DNA of 64,000 nt, from NCBI RefSeq assembly GCF_028291745.1, contig NZ_JAQGNQ010000056.1, forward strand, positions 124,001-188,000. Direction: 5' to 3'. The notes beneath the pieces are model-generated. The model had not been told where the DNA came from. It did no database searches and worked only from the letters and a program-made list of their open reading frames with translations. Positions 38,719 through 48,012 of this stretch are shown here, one piece after another. This stretch comes from Ramlibacter sp. GTDB taxonomy: Bacteria; Pseudomonadota; Gammaproteobacteria; Burkholderiales; Burkholderiaceae_C. The position numbers and the translations under genes were made by a program. The stretch's first letter is position 1. The number at the start of each line of letters is the position of its first letter.

Positions 38719-39186
38719 ATGAGCACCTGGAAACAAGCAATGCGCGAGGGCCTGGTCTCCGGCAGCCTCGCGAGCGTCTTCTCCGCCCTGTACCTGGCCT
38801 GGGCCGGGGCGCGCCGCGGCGTGCCGGCCGCCCCGGTCAACGCGGTGAGCCACTGGTTTTTCGGCGACCGTTCGCTGCGGCAGGACGCGCCCAGTCTCAC
38901 CTACACGCTCACGGGCTATCTGACGCACCACGGCGCCTCGCTGTTCTGGGGAGTGCTGCATGCCAAGGCCTGGGGCACGCGGGCGATCGCGAAGCAGCCG
39001 CTGCCGGCCGCGGCCGGTGCGGTGGCCGCCGCCAGCGTCGCCTGCTTCGTCGATTACCAGCTCACGCCCAAGCGCCTGACGCCCGGCTTCGAGCATCGGC
39101 TGGCGCGGCCCGACATGACGGGGGTCTACGCGTGCTTTGCGCTGGGCTTGCTGGTGGGCAGCCTGGCCATGCGCAGCAGGCGCTAG
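38719..39186 (+). CDS. hypothetical membrane protein
   Basis: MSTWKQAMREGLVSGSLASVFSALYLAWAG; several hydrophobic segments. Confidence 0.7.
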   Translation: MSTWKQAMREGLVSGSLASVFSALYLAWAGARRGVPAAPVNAVSHWFFGDRSLRQDAPSLTYTLTGYLTHHGASLFWGVLHAKAWGTRAIAKQPLPAAAGAVAAASVACFVDYQLTPKRLTPGFEHRLARPDMTGVYACFALGLLVGSLAMRSRR

Positions 39187-39215
39187 GAGCCTGGGCGGCC
39201 GCCCAGGCTCCTAGC
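39182..39215. terminator. 34-bp perfect palindrome between convergent genes, candidate bidirectional terminator
   Basis: GCTAGGAGCCTGGGCGGCCGCCCAGGCTCCTAGC; contains stop codon TAG of the upstream gene. Confidence 0.65.
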
Positions 39216-39220
39216 CTCGC

Positions 39221-40915
39221 TCACGCCACCGCGCGGTCCTTCGCCTCTTCCAGCACGCCGCTCACCGCATCGCCCAACTGGGCGATGTCGAAGGGCTTGC
39301 GCAGGATGCGCGGCTTGCCGGCCAGGCGCTCCACGGCCGCCATGTCGGCGTAGCCGGTGGCCAGGATCACGGGCAGGTTGCCCACCAGCTTGCGGGCCTC
39401 GGAGATCACCTCCGCGCCGGTCATGTCGGGCATCGCGTAGTCGACCACCAGCAGGTCGGGCTTCACCGCCGCAAGCTGCGCCAGCGCTTCGCTGCCGTTG
39501 GCGGCCTCGGTCACCTTGTAGCCGATCAAGCTGAGGCATTCGACGATCACCCGGCGCACATCGGGATCGTCCTCCACGACCAGGATGTGGCAGGCACCGG
39601 CCAGTGCGGGAACTTCCGGCTGCTGGCGCACGGCAGTCGCTTCCTCGCCCTCGGCATCGGCCTGCGGGAACAGCATCTCCACCGTCGTGCCCTGCCCCTC
39701 GGCGCTGCGGATGCGGGTGATGCCGGATGACTGCCGCGTGAAGCCGTACACCTGGCTCAGGCCCAGGCCGGTTCCCGTGCCCACCGGCTTCGTGGTGAAG
39801 AAGGGATCGAACACTTTCGGCAGGATGTTCGACGGGATGCCGGAGCCGCTGTCGGTGGCGCAGATCAGCACGTAGTCGCCCGGCTCGATGTCGGGGTCCT
39901 CATCGAGGTAGCGGGTGCCGGTGGCGATCTTCAGCTTGCCGCCCTCGGGCATCGCGTCGCGCGAGTTCACCGCGAGGTTGAGGATCGCCATCTCGAGCTG
40001 GCTCGGATCGAGCACCACGGCCGCGTCTTCCTCGCACAGGTCGAGTTCGACCTCGACGCCGGAACCCACCGAGATCTCCAGCAGGTCCTTCATGCCCAGG
40101 ATCAACTGGTTGACGCGCGTCAGCTTGGGCAACAGCGACTGGCTGCGGGCAAACGACAGCAACTGGTTGGTCAGCCGCGCGCCCCGGCGCGCCGCGCTCT
40201 TGGCGCGCTCGACCACGGGCTTGACCTTCTCCTCCTTGGCATAGAGGGAGACCAGCTCGAGGTTCATGTTGACCACGTGCAGCAGGTTGTTGAAGTCGTG
40301 GGCAATGCCGCCGGTGAGCCGGCCGATCGCCTCCATCTTCTGCACCTGGGTCAGCGCCTGCTGCGCCCGCTCGCGCTCGTTGATCTCCTTCATCAGGCGG
40401 TCGTTGGCGCTGGCCAGCTCGCGCGTGCGCATCAGGATACGGTCTTCGAGTTCGCCGTTGAGGCCTTCGAGTTCGCTGCGCGTGCGCTTGAGTTCTTCCA
40501 GGTGCTCGCGGGCGGCGTACTGGCGCCGGCGCGCGCGCACGGCCGATTCGGCGGCGCTGGCCAGCGTCTCCGGATTGAGGGGCCGCTCCAGCAGCACCAG
40601 GTTGCCCAGGCTGTGCAGCGAGTGGAAATCGTTGTCAGCTCGCCGCCCCTCGCGCTTGGTCGCCAGCACCACGAAGGGAAAGTCGGACCAGGGCGGCTGC
40701 TGCTTGAGCCACGCGAGCAGGCGGTCATCCGACAGCAGTTGCGGCAGTGCCTCCTCGGTGAGGATCACGGCGGCCGCGCCTTGTTGCAACGCGGCGATCA
40801 GCTCGTCCTCGCCGGCGCACACCAGCGAGGGAATGCCTTGTCCGGACAGCACCGTCTGCACGACGTTGCCGTCACGCCCGCGGGGGGCATGGATCAGGAC
40901 GCGCAGGTCCATCAT
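39221..40915 (-). CDS. hybrid sensor histidine kinase/response regulator with N-terminal degenerate receiver
   Basis: GRLTGGIAHDFNNLL H-box, GTGTGLGLSQVYGF, C-terminal REC (ILVVEDDPDVRR, LLVVDYAMPD); N-terminal REC-like segment lacks the phospho-Asp. Confidence 0.92.
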   Translation of the reverse strand: MMDLRVLIHAPRGRDGNVVQTVLSGQGIPSLVCAGEDELIAALQQGAAAVILTEEALPQLLSDDRLLAWLKQQPPWSDFPFVVLATKREGRRADNDFHSLHSLGNLVLLERPLNPETLASAAESAVRARRRQYAAREHLEELKRTRSELEGLNGELEDRILMRTRELASANDRLMKEINERERAQQALTQVQKMEAIGRLTGGIAHDFNNLLHVVNMNLELVSLYAKEEKVKPVVERAKSAARRGARLTNQLLSFARSQSLLPKLTRVNQLILGMKDLLEISVGSGVEVELDLCEEDAAVVLDPSQLEMAILNLAVNSRDAMPEGGKLKIATGTRYLDEDPDIEPGDYVLICATDSGSGIPSNILPKVFDPFFTTKPVGTGTGLGLSQVYGFTRQSSGITRIRSAEGQGTTVEMLFPQADAEGEEATAVRQQPEVPALAGACHILVVEDDPDVRRVIVECLSLIGYKVTEAANGSEALAQLAAVKPDLLVVDYAMPDMTGAEVISEARKLVGNLPVILATGYADMAAVERLAGKPRILRKPFDIAQLGDAVSGVLEEAKDRAVA

Positions 40916-42426
40916 CGCGCTCCAGCGGCGGAATCGCCCAGCAGGGGAAGCTTGCCGTGATAGGCCGTGACGCCGGCCAGCACGCCCTGGAAGTCGGTCA
41001 GTTCCGGCCCGACCTCTATCCCCTGCGGGCCCATGCGGAATTCGCGGATCGTCTGCTCGTGCCGGTTGGTGCGGCTCTTGACCATGGAAATCGCCTTGAG
41101 CAGCTTGCCGCGGGATTCGAAGAAGCGAAACAGCAGGATGGCATCGGCCAGGTAGCTCATGTCGATGTCCGACTCGATTTCCCCGAGCATGCCGTGCTGG
41201 CCCAGGATGAGGATGGTCACGATATTGCGGTGGTTCAGGTAGGTGAGCAACTCGTGCATCTGCAGCATCAGGTACTTGCCGCCCGGCATGGCGTGCAGGT
41301 AGGCATTGAGGCTGTCGATCACCACGATCATCGCCTGGTCGTCTTCGACCGCGTGGCGCACCATGTGGGCGAACTCGCCGGCCGATACTTCGGCCGGGTC
41401 GAGCGCAATCACGCGCAGCTGCCCGCTCTCGAGAAAGGGCGACATGTCGAGCCCCAGCGCCTTGCCGCGCACCACCAGCGTGGAGAGGCCTTCGTCGAAC
41501 AGGTAATAGGCCGCGCGCTCGCCGCGCCGCAACGCGCTGATCACGCAGGTCAGCGCGGTGGTCGTCTTGCCGACGCCGGACGGCCCGCTGAACAGCGTAT
41601 TGCTGCCACACGGCAGGCCACCCCCCATCAGGGCATCGAGTTCGGGCACGCCGGTGCTGACGATCTTGAACTCGGTGCGCAGGCGATGTTCGGCCGCCAC
41701 CAGCCGGGGGAAGACCGAGAGGCCGCCGGTGTCGAGCGCGAAGTCATGATCGCCGCCGCGAAACTTGATGCCGCGCATCTTGTACACGCGCAGGCGGCGC
41801 CGCTCGGGGCCGTATTGGTCGGCCGACTGCTCCAGGCTCACCACGCCGTGGGCGATGCTGTGCAACTGCAAGTCGCTGTCGCGGCTGCTGCGGTCGTCCA
41901 GCAGCAGCACGGTGCAACCCTGGTCGCCGAAGAATTTCTTCAGTGCCAGCACCTGCCGGCGATAGCGCAGGGGATCCTGCGCCAGCAGGCGCATCTCCGA
42001 GAGGCTGTCGAACACCACCCGGTCCGGTTGCCCGCGCTCGACGGCCGCAATCACGCCGCGTACGGTTTCGCCCAGTTCGATCTGCGAGGGATGCAGGATG
42101 GATTGTTCCAGGTCCGGGCTGAGGCCTTCGCTGCTCACCAGCTCGAACAGCTCGATGCCCTCCAGGGACCAGCCGTGCGAAGCCGCGACGGTCCGCAGCT
42201 CGCTCGCGGTTTCCGAGAGCGTGACGTACAGGCCCTTCTCGCCCTGGCGCACGCCCTGCAGGAGGAACTGCAGGCCCAGCGTCGTCTTGCCGGCACCGGG
42301 ATCGCCCTCGACGAGATACACGTGATTGGTGGGAAGGCCGCCGCCCAGGATGTCATCGAGCCCGGCGATGCCGGTCGATGCGCGTTCCTGTACGGGAAGA
42401 TCGGGGGTCGAAGCGTTGCGTCTCAT
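40912..42426 (-). CDS. KaiC-like double-domain ATPase (RecA superfamily)
   Basis: Two Walker A motifs (EGDPGAGKTTLGLQFL, SGPSGVGKTTTALT), YVTLSETASEL, VFDSLSEM and VIDSLNAYLHAM. Confidence 0.93.
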   Translation of the reverse strand: MRRNASTPDLPVQERASTGIAGLDDILGGGLPTNHVYLVEGDPGAGKTTLGLQFLLQGVRQGEKGLYVTLSETASELRTVAASHGWSLEGIELFELVSSEGLSPDLEQSILHPSQIELGETVRGVIAAVERGQPDRVVFDSLSEMRLLAQDPLRYRRQVLALKKFFGDQGCTVLLLDDRSSRDSDLQLHSIAHGVVSLEQSADQYGPERRRLRVYKMRGIKFRGGDHDFALDTGGLSVFPRLVAAEHRLRTEFKIVSTGVPELDALMGGGLPCGSNTLFSGPSGVGKTTTALTCVISALRRGERAAYYLFDEGLSTLVVRGKALGLDMSPFLESGQLRVIALDPAEVSAGEFAHMVRHAVEDDQAMIVVIDSLNAYLHAMPGGKYLMLQMHELLTYLNHRNIVTILILGQHGMLGEIESDIDMSYLADAILLFRFFESRGKLLKAISMVKSRTNRHEQTIREFRMGPQGIEVGPELTDFQGVLAGVTAYHGKLPLLGDSAAGAR

Positions 42427-42532
42427 CCAGTGCGAGCAGCCGCGAGGACATGCGGCTGCGCTGCAATCCTATCTGCTGGGTGGCTGAGGGGGTGTAGGCG
42501 GGTTCCGACAAGTTCGAGCTCGCGCGCCCGAC

Positions 42533-44227
42533 TCACGCCGGGGCTTCGGCTTCCTGCAAGGTCCGCCACATCACCTTGCCGCTGCCGCTCTTGGGAAGAG
42601 CGTCGGCAAACTGCACGATGCGCGGCACCTTGTAGACGGCCATGTTCTCGCGGCACCAGTCGACGATCTCCTGCTCGCCGACCTGGCCCTTGAAGGCCGC
42701 GCGCAGCACCACCACCGCCTTGACGGTCTCGCCGCGATAGGGATCGCGGGCCGAGATGACGCACGCCTCCTGGATCGCGGGGTGGCGGAACATCAGCGCC
42801 TCCACTTCGGCCGGCCAGACCTTGAAGCCGGACGCGTTGATCATCCGCTTGAGGCGATCGGTGAGAAAGAAATAGCCGTCCTGGTCCATGCGCCCGAGAT
42901 CCCCGGTGCGGAAGAAGCGCTTGCCCGCGAAGGTGATGAAGGCCGCCTCGGTCGCTTCGGGCCGCTTCCAGTAGCCGTTGAAGACCATGGGTCCGTGGAC
43001 GATGATCTCGCCCTGCTCGCCGGCGGGCAGTTCCTGCAAGGTCTCCGGGTCGACCACCCGCGCATCGCAGCTCACGAAGGGCACGCCGAGGCACTGCTGC
43101 TTGGGCGCATCGGGCGGGTTGCTGTGCGAGGGCGCCGCGGTCTCCGTGAGGCCGTAGCCCTCGGCGTACCTGAGGCCGAACTGCTCCAGCAGCCGCTGCG
43201 CCACGGCCTGCGGCATGGCCGCACCGCCGCCGCCGATGTAGGCCAGGCTGGAGAGGTCGTACTGCGCGAAGTTGGGGCTGCCCAGGAGGTCGATCACCAT
43301 CGTCGGGATGTTGGTCCAGGTGGTGACCTTCCAGTTGGAGATCAGCCAGCCTGCGACGTCGCGGTCCCAGCGCGGCATCATCACCAGCGTGGCGCCGGTG
43401 TAGATGTTGGAGTGCATCAGGCTCACCATGCCCGTGATGTGGAACATCGGCACCACCAGCAGCGTGACCGCTTCCGGCGAGGCATTGCCCCACAGGCTGC
43501 TGGCCAGCGCGTTGTGCAGGATGCTGCGGTGCGGATGCATGCAGCCCTTGGGGTGGCCGGTCGTGCCGCTGGTATAGGGCAGGATCGCGAGGTCTTCCGG
43601 ACCCACCGTCAGCGGCGGCAGCGGCAGCTCGTTGGCGAGCGCATCGGTCCACGCCAGCACGTCGCCGTGCGGCAGCTCGGGCAAGGGGTGGCGCGTCAGC
43701 AGCCAGTCCTTCCACGCCCCTGGCATTGGTCCCGCGTGCGGCGCCTGCGGATCGAAGGCATCGGTGAACTGCGTGACCACCAGATGGGCGAGCTGCTGCT
43801 CGCGCGGCAACTGCGCGTTCGCCTTGGCGATCTCGGGGGCGAGGTCGCCGGTGGTGATCGCGACCTTCGCATCGGGGTCGACGATGTAGTGCTTCAGCTC
43901 CTCGGCCCGGTTCATCGGATTGACCGGCACCACCACCGCATTGGCGCGCAGGATGGCGAAGTGCGCGATCAGCAGCTGCGGACAGTTCTGCATGTCCAGC
44001 AGCACGCGGTCGCCCTTCTTCACCCCGAGGGCATGCAGTCGCGCGGCCAGCCGCTCGGCTTGCCGCTGCACCTCCGCATACGGGAAGATGCGGCCGAAGA
44101 ACACGATGGCGGGCTTGGCCGGATACCGGCGGGCGCTGATCGCCAGGTTGTCCCATAGCGTGGTGGCGGGAATGGTCAGCGCATGCGGCAGGCGCTTGGG
44201 CCAGAACTTGTGGTGCGGACGATCCAT
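42533..44227 (-). CDS. AMP-binding long-chain-fatty-acid--CoA ligase
   Basis: LPYTSGTTGHPKGCMHPHRS; YGLTETAAPSHSN; FRTGDLGRMDQDGYFFLTDRLKRMINASGFKVWPAEVE. Confidence 0.95.
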   Translation of the reverse strand: MDRPHHKFWPKRLPHALTIPATTLWDNLAISARRYPAKPAIVFFGRIFPYAEVQRQAERLAARLHALGVKKGDRVLLDMQNCPQLLIAHFAILRANAVVVPVNPMNRAEELKHYIVDPDAKVAITTGDLAPEIAKANAQLPREQQLAHLVVTQFTDAFDPQAPHAGPMPGAWKDWLLTRHPLPELPHGDVLAWTDALANELPLPPLTVGPEDLAILPYTSGTTGHPKGCMHPHRSILHNALASSLWGNASPEAVTLLVVPMFHITGMVSLMHSNIYTGATLVMMPRWDRDVAGWLISNWKVTTWTNIPTMVIDLLGSPNFAQYDLSSLAYIGGGGAAMPQAVAQRLLEQFGLRYAEGYGLTETAAPSHSNPPDAPKQQCLGVPFVSCDARVVDPETLQELPAGEQGEIIVHGPMVFNGYWKRPEATEAAFITFAGKRFFRTGDLGRMDQDGYFFLTDRLKRMINASGFKVWPAEVEALMFRHPAIQEACVISARDPYRGETVKAVVVLRAAFKGQVGEQEIVDWCRENMAVYKVPRIVQFADALPKSGSGKVMWRTLQEAEAPA

Positions 44228-44316
44228 GAAGGGCGAGACTCCTGAAGCCGCGACGATAGCCAAACCCGGCAGCACGGGCATGCGGGGAAGCCCCACGCGC
44301 GGTCGCGCAGGCGACG

Positions 44317-44661
44317 TCAGCGCAGGGTATCCAGGTCGAGGGGCCACTCGTTACCGAGCCAGTAGGCCGACTCGGTGTGATCGCGCACGGCGTCGTCGCT
44401 CAAGCCGTGCACCAGGATGTCCAGCCCGTTGCGATGCGCCTCCAGCCAGGGCACGAGGCGATCGAATTCGGCTGCCGAAAATGCGAGCTGGCAACTCCAG
44501 CGCGGATGCGGCCCCACGTTGCGTTCGTGCACGCGGCCGACCGCCACCTTGAACTGGCGCCCGGCCTCCTCGCACAGCGCGCGGGCCTGGTCCACCGTGG
44601 CCGCGTCGAAGTAGACGTGGGCGTGGTACGCCGGATGGAGGTTCAGGGGGCGGCGCGGCAT
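44317..44661 (-). CDS. DOPA 4,5-dioxygenase-family protein
   Basis: YHAHVYFDAATVDQARALCEEAGRQF...VGPHPRWSCQLAF. Confidence 0.88.
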   Translation of the reverse strand: MPRRPLNLHPAYHAHVYFDAATVDQARALCEEAGRQFKVAVGRVHERNVGPHPRWSCQLAFSAAEFDRLVPWLEAHRNGLDILVHGLSDDAVRDHTESAYWLGNEWPLDLDTLR

Positions 44662-44775
44662 GGCGCATTGTGAGCGCGGGCGCGGTAAGGCTTCGCGCAG
44701 CACTCCGCCGCCGGGCGCGGTGTGCCAGGCAGCGGGAGCCGGGAGGCCGCTGCGTCCGCGCGCAGCGCCCTGCGT

Positions 44776-45066
44776 TCAGCGCAGGATCTTCGAGATGATG
44801 TAGCCGGCGGCGAAGGCAACGCCGAGGGCAGCCAGCGGATTGCTGCGGACCTGGTCGCGCGCCATGTTGCCGTATTCCTCCTGCAGGCCCATCACGCGCT
44901 CGCTGCCGGAGCCGAGCTTTTCCTCGAGCGAATCGACCGCCTCGTGCAGGGTCTGGGCCATGCGGCGCACGCGGTTCGCGTCGCCATTGAGGCCGTTGGT
45001 TCCGCTGCTGCCGGCATTCTCGGCGCTGGTGGGGAAGGGGTTCTGGGACGACGTCTCTGCGTTCAT
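44776..45066 (-). CDS. DUF883/ElaB-like protein
   Basis: NMARDQVRSNPLAALGVAFAAGYIISKILR C-terminal anchor. Confidence 0.8.
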   Translation of the reverse strand: MNAETSSQNPFPTSAENAGSSGTNGLNGDANRVRRMAQTLHEAVDSLEEKLGSGSERVMGLQEEYGNMARDQVRSNPLAALGVAFAAGYIISKILR

Positions 45067-45241
45067 GGGGTTCCTCTCTCGGCCGTTGTTGCGGGAAGAT
45101 TGCCGGCGCATGCCGGCAGAAGCGTCATTGTGCGAAGCCCAGCGATTGGACCCTGTCGGAGAAGCCTTGGGACGCGGGTAGGACGTGTCCTGCCCCAGAC
45201 GGGCCCACGGATGAGTGCACAAGACGTGATGACGGTAGCGC

Positions 45242-46930
45242 TCAGTTCCAGTACGCCTCCGACACATAGCGCCGCAGCATCCGGTGGCTGTTGAAGTAGG
45301 AGCCGTTGCGGGCGATGGTCGACTTCATCACGAACGACCACTCGGCGCGCCGCTCGTAGAAGGTCGGCAGGATGATGTGCTCGAGCTTGTCGTAAAGCGA
45401 AGCGGCATGCTGGTTGGCATCGCCGCCGTCGTCGCCGATCGCCCAGCCGGTCGCGCCCTCGTCGCAGCCCTCCAGCCACCAGCCGTCGAGGATGCTGAGG
45501 CTGGGCACCGCGTTCATCGCGGCTTTCATTCCGCTGGTGCCGGACGCTTCGAGCGGCGGCTGCGGCGTGTTCAACCAGAGATCCACGCCCGAGACGACGC
45601 ACCTGGCCACTTCCATGCGGTAGTTCGGAACGAACACGACCGGGACCACGCTGCCCAGCTCCTGCGCCCAGCCGTGCAGGCTCGCAATGTGGCGCTTTCC
45701 CGCCTCGTCGTGCGGATGGGCCTTGCCCGACACGATCACCTGGAACGGGAACCGCTGCGCGATCGCGCGCAGCCGCTGCAGGTCCGAGAACAGCAGTCCG
45801 GGGCGCTTGTAGTCGGTCATGCGCCGGGCGAAGCCGATGGTGAAGCGCGCCGGATCGAGCTGGGCCGCGCCGGGCGCGTTCGCCAGTGCCTGCAGCAACT
45901 GCTGCTTGGCCTCCATGTGCGCCGCGACGATCTCGGCATCGGCAATGCGCAAGGCGCGCACGAGCAGCTCGGGCTCGTGGCCCCACTGCGGGATGTGACG
46001 GTCGAACAGCGCCTGCATCGGCGGGGCGGTCCAGCGCATCGCATGCACGCCGTTGGTGATCGCATGCACCTCGTAGCCGGGAAACAGCGCGCGCGACACC
46101 TCGGCATGGCGCTGCGCCACCCCGTTCACCCAGCCGCACAGGGACAGCGCCAGCCGGGTGAGGTTGAGCCGGTCGGGCCCGCCCAAGGTATGCAGCACGC
46201 TGGGATGCACCAGCCCGGCGATCCACTGCTCGGCCAGGCCGTAGTTGTATTGATCGTGCCCCGCCTCCACCGGCGTATGGGTCGTGAAGACGCAGCGCCG
46301 GCGCACCGCGGTCACCGCGTCCTGCAGCGCGGTGCCGCGCGCCTCGGCCGCGCCGCGCTGGCGCAGCAGCTCGAGCGTGAGCAATGCCGAGTGGCCTTCG
46401 TTCAGGTGGAACTTGGTGATGTTGAGGCCCAGCGCCTGCAGCATGCGCACGCCGCCGACGCCCAGCACGATCTCCTGCCGCAGGCGATAGGTCGAATCGC
46501 CACCGTAGAGGAAGTGCGTCAGCTCGCGGTCTTCGGGGCGGTTCTCCGGCAGGTCGGTGTCGAGCAGGATCACCGGTACGGGCGAGAACGGGCCGGACTG
46601 GTTGGCAACGTCGTATTGCCACGCGCCTATCCACACGTCGTGGTCGCCCACGCGCACCGAGACCTTGCAGTCCAGGCGCTGCGCGCGTGCCGGCGGGTCC
46701 CAGTGCTCCGGTCGCTCGACCTGTTTGCCCGCCACGATCTCCTGGCGGAAATAGCCCTCGCTGCTGACCAGCGTGACGGCGACGATGGGCACGCCGAGAT
46801 CGGCCGCGCTGTTCATCATGTCGCCCGCCAGCACGCCCAGGCCGCCGCTGTACGTGGGGATGCCGTCCTCCAGCGCGATCTCCATCGAGAAGTAGGCGAT
46901 GCGGGGACGGTTGGGATTGGGAACAGCCAT
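45242..46930 (-). CDS. glgP: alpha-glucan family phosphorylase
   Basis: PRIAYFSMEIALEDGIPTYSGGLGVLAGD; FHLNEGHSALL; EASGTSGMKAAMN. Confidence 0.92.
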   Translation of the reverse strand: MAVPNPNRPRIAYFSMEIALEDGIPTYSGGLGVLAGDMMNSAADLGVPIVAVTLVSSEGYFRQEIVAGKQVERPEHWDPPARAQRLDCKVSVRVGDHDVWIGAWQYDVANQSGPFSPVPVILLDTDLPENRPEDRELTHFLYGGDSTYRLRQEIVLGVGGVRMLQALGLNITKFHLNEGHSALLTLELLRQRGAAEARGTALQDAVTAVRRRCVFTTHTPVEAGHDQYNYGLAEQWIAGLVHPSVLHTLGGPDRLNLTRLALSLCGWVNGVAQRHAEVSRALFPGYEVHAITNGVHAMRWTAPPMQALFDRHIPQWGHEPELLVRALRIADAEIVAAHMEAKQQLLQALANAPGAAQLDPARFTIGFARRMTDYKRPGLLFSDLQRLRAIAQRFPFQVIVSGKAHPHDEAGKRHIASLHGWAQELGSVVPVVFVPNYRMEVARCVVSGVDLWLNTPQPPLEASGTSGMKAAMNAVPSLSILDGWWLEGCDEGATGWAIGDDGGDANQHAASLYDKLEHIILPTFYERRAEWSFVMKSTIARNGSYFNSHRMLRRYVSEAYWN

Positions 46931-47034
46931 GCGCAGCTCCGCGTTGTCTGCCGCGATGATGCACCAGACGCCGCGGCTTGGGCAGGGAGCAACGCGCTGC
47001 ATGGCTGACATGTGCCGACCGATAATGCCCCCCC

Positions 47035-48012
47035 ATGAGCTCTTCCATCACCGATGTGGCCGGCATCGCGGTCGGTCACTTCACCGATCCGCGCCGGCCT
47101 ACCGGTTGCACCGTGGTGCTTGCGCGCGCTGGCGCGGTGGGTGGCGTCGACGTGCGCGGTGCGGCGCCGGGCACGCGCGAGACCGACCTGCTGGCGCCCG
47201 GCAACGTGGTCGAACAGGTGCATGCCGTGCTGCTGTCCGGTGGCAGCGCCTTCGGCCTGGATGCGGCCAGCGGCGTGATGCAGTGGCTCGATCAACGCGG
47301 CATCGGACTGCAGGTGGGGCCCGTGCGTGTGCCCATCGTGCCGGCCGCCGTGCTGTTCGACCTGCCGCTGGGCGATCCGCGCATCCGTCCCGACGCCGCG
47401 GCGGGCCATGCGGCCTGCGTGGCGGCGAGCACCGCGGCGCCCGCGGAGGGCAACGTCGGTGCCGGCGCCGGCGCGGTGGTCGGCAAGGTGTTCGGGTTCC
47501 GCCGGGCGATGAAGGCCGGCATCGGCTCCGCTTCGATCACGGTCGACGGCATCACGGTGGGTGCGATCGTCGCCTGCAATGCGGTCGGCGACGTGATCGA
47601 TCCCGCGACCGGACAGGTGATCGCGGGCGCCCGCACCGAGGACGGCAACGCGCTGCTCGATACCCGGCGCGCGCTGCTGCGCGGTGACGTGCCGCGGCCC
47701 ATGCTGGCTGGCAGCAACACCACCATCGGCGTGATCGCCACCGACGCCATCCTCACCAAGGCGCAGGCCGGGCGACTGGCCACCGTCGGCCACGATGGCC
47801 TGGCGCGCGCCATCAATCCGGTGCACACGCTGTCCGACGGCGATGCGCTGTTTGCGCTCGCCACCGGCGCGAGCGGGCGCACGCTCGGCATGATGACGCT
47901 GTGCACCATGGCGGCCGAGGCCTGCGCGCAGGCGGTGGTCCGCGCCGTGCACGCAGCCCGCGGCGTCTCGGTCGGCGACCTGCACCTGCCCGCCTGTGGC
48001 GAGCTGGCATGA
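47035..48012 (+). CDS. P1-family (DmpA-like) peptidase
   Basis: VHAVLLSGGSAFGLDAASGVMQWL; GNVGAGAGAVVGKVFG; SNTTIGVIATDA. Confidence 0.92.
   Translation: MSSSITDVAGIAVGHFTDPRRPTGCTVVLARAGAVGGVDVRGAAPGTRETDLLAPGNVVEQVHAVLLSGGSAFGLDAASGVMQWLDQRGIGLQVGPVRVPIVPAAVLFDLPLGDPRIRPDAAAGHAACVAASTAAPAEGNVGAGAGAVVGKVFGFRRAMKAGIGSASITVDGITVGAIVACNAVGDVIDPATGQVIAGARTEDGNALLDTRRALLRGDVPRPMLAGSNTTIGVIATDAILTKAQAGRLATVGHDGLARAINPVHTLSDGDALFALATGASGRTLGMMTLCTMAAEACAQAVVRAVHAARGVSVGDLHLPACGELA

Noticed and set aside
45284-47008. 574-aa plus-strand ORF opposite glgP
   Set aside because: Antisense shadow; glgP motifs are clear on the minus strand
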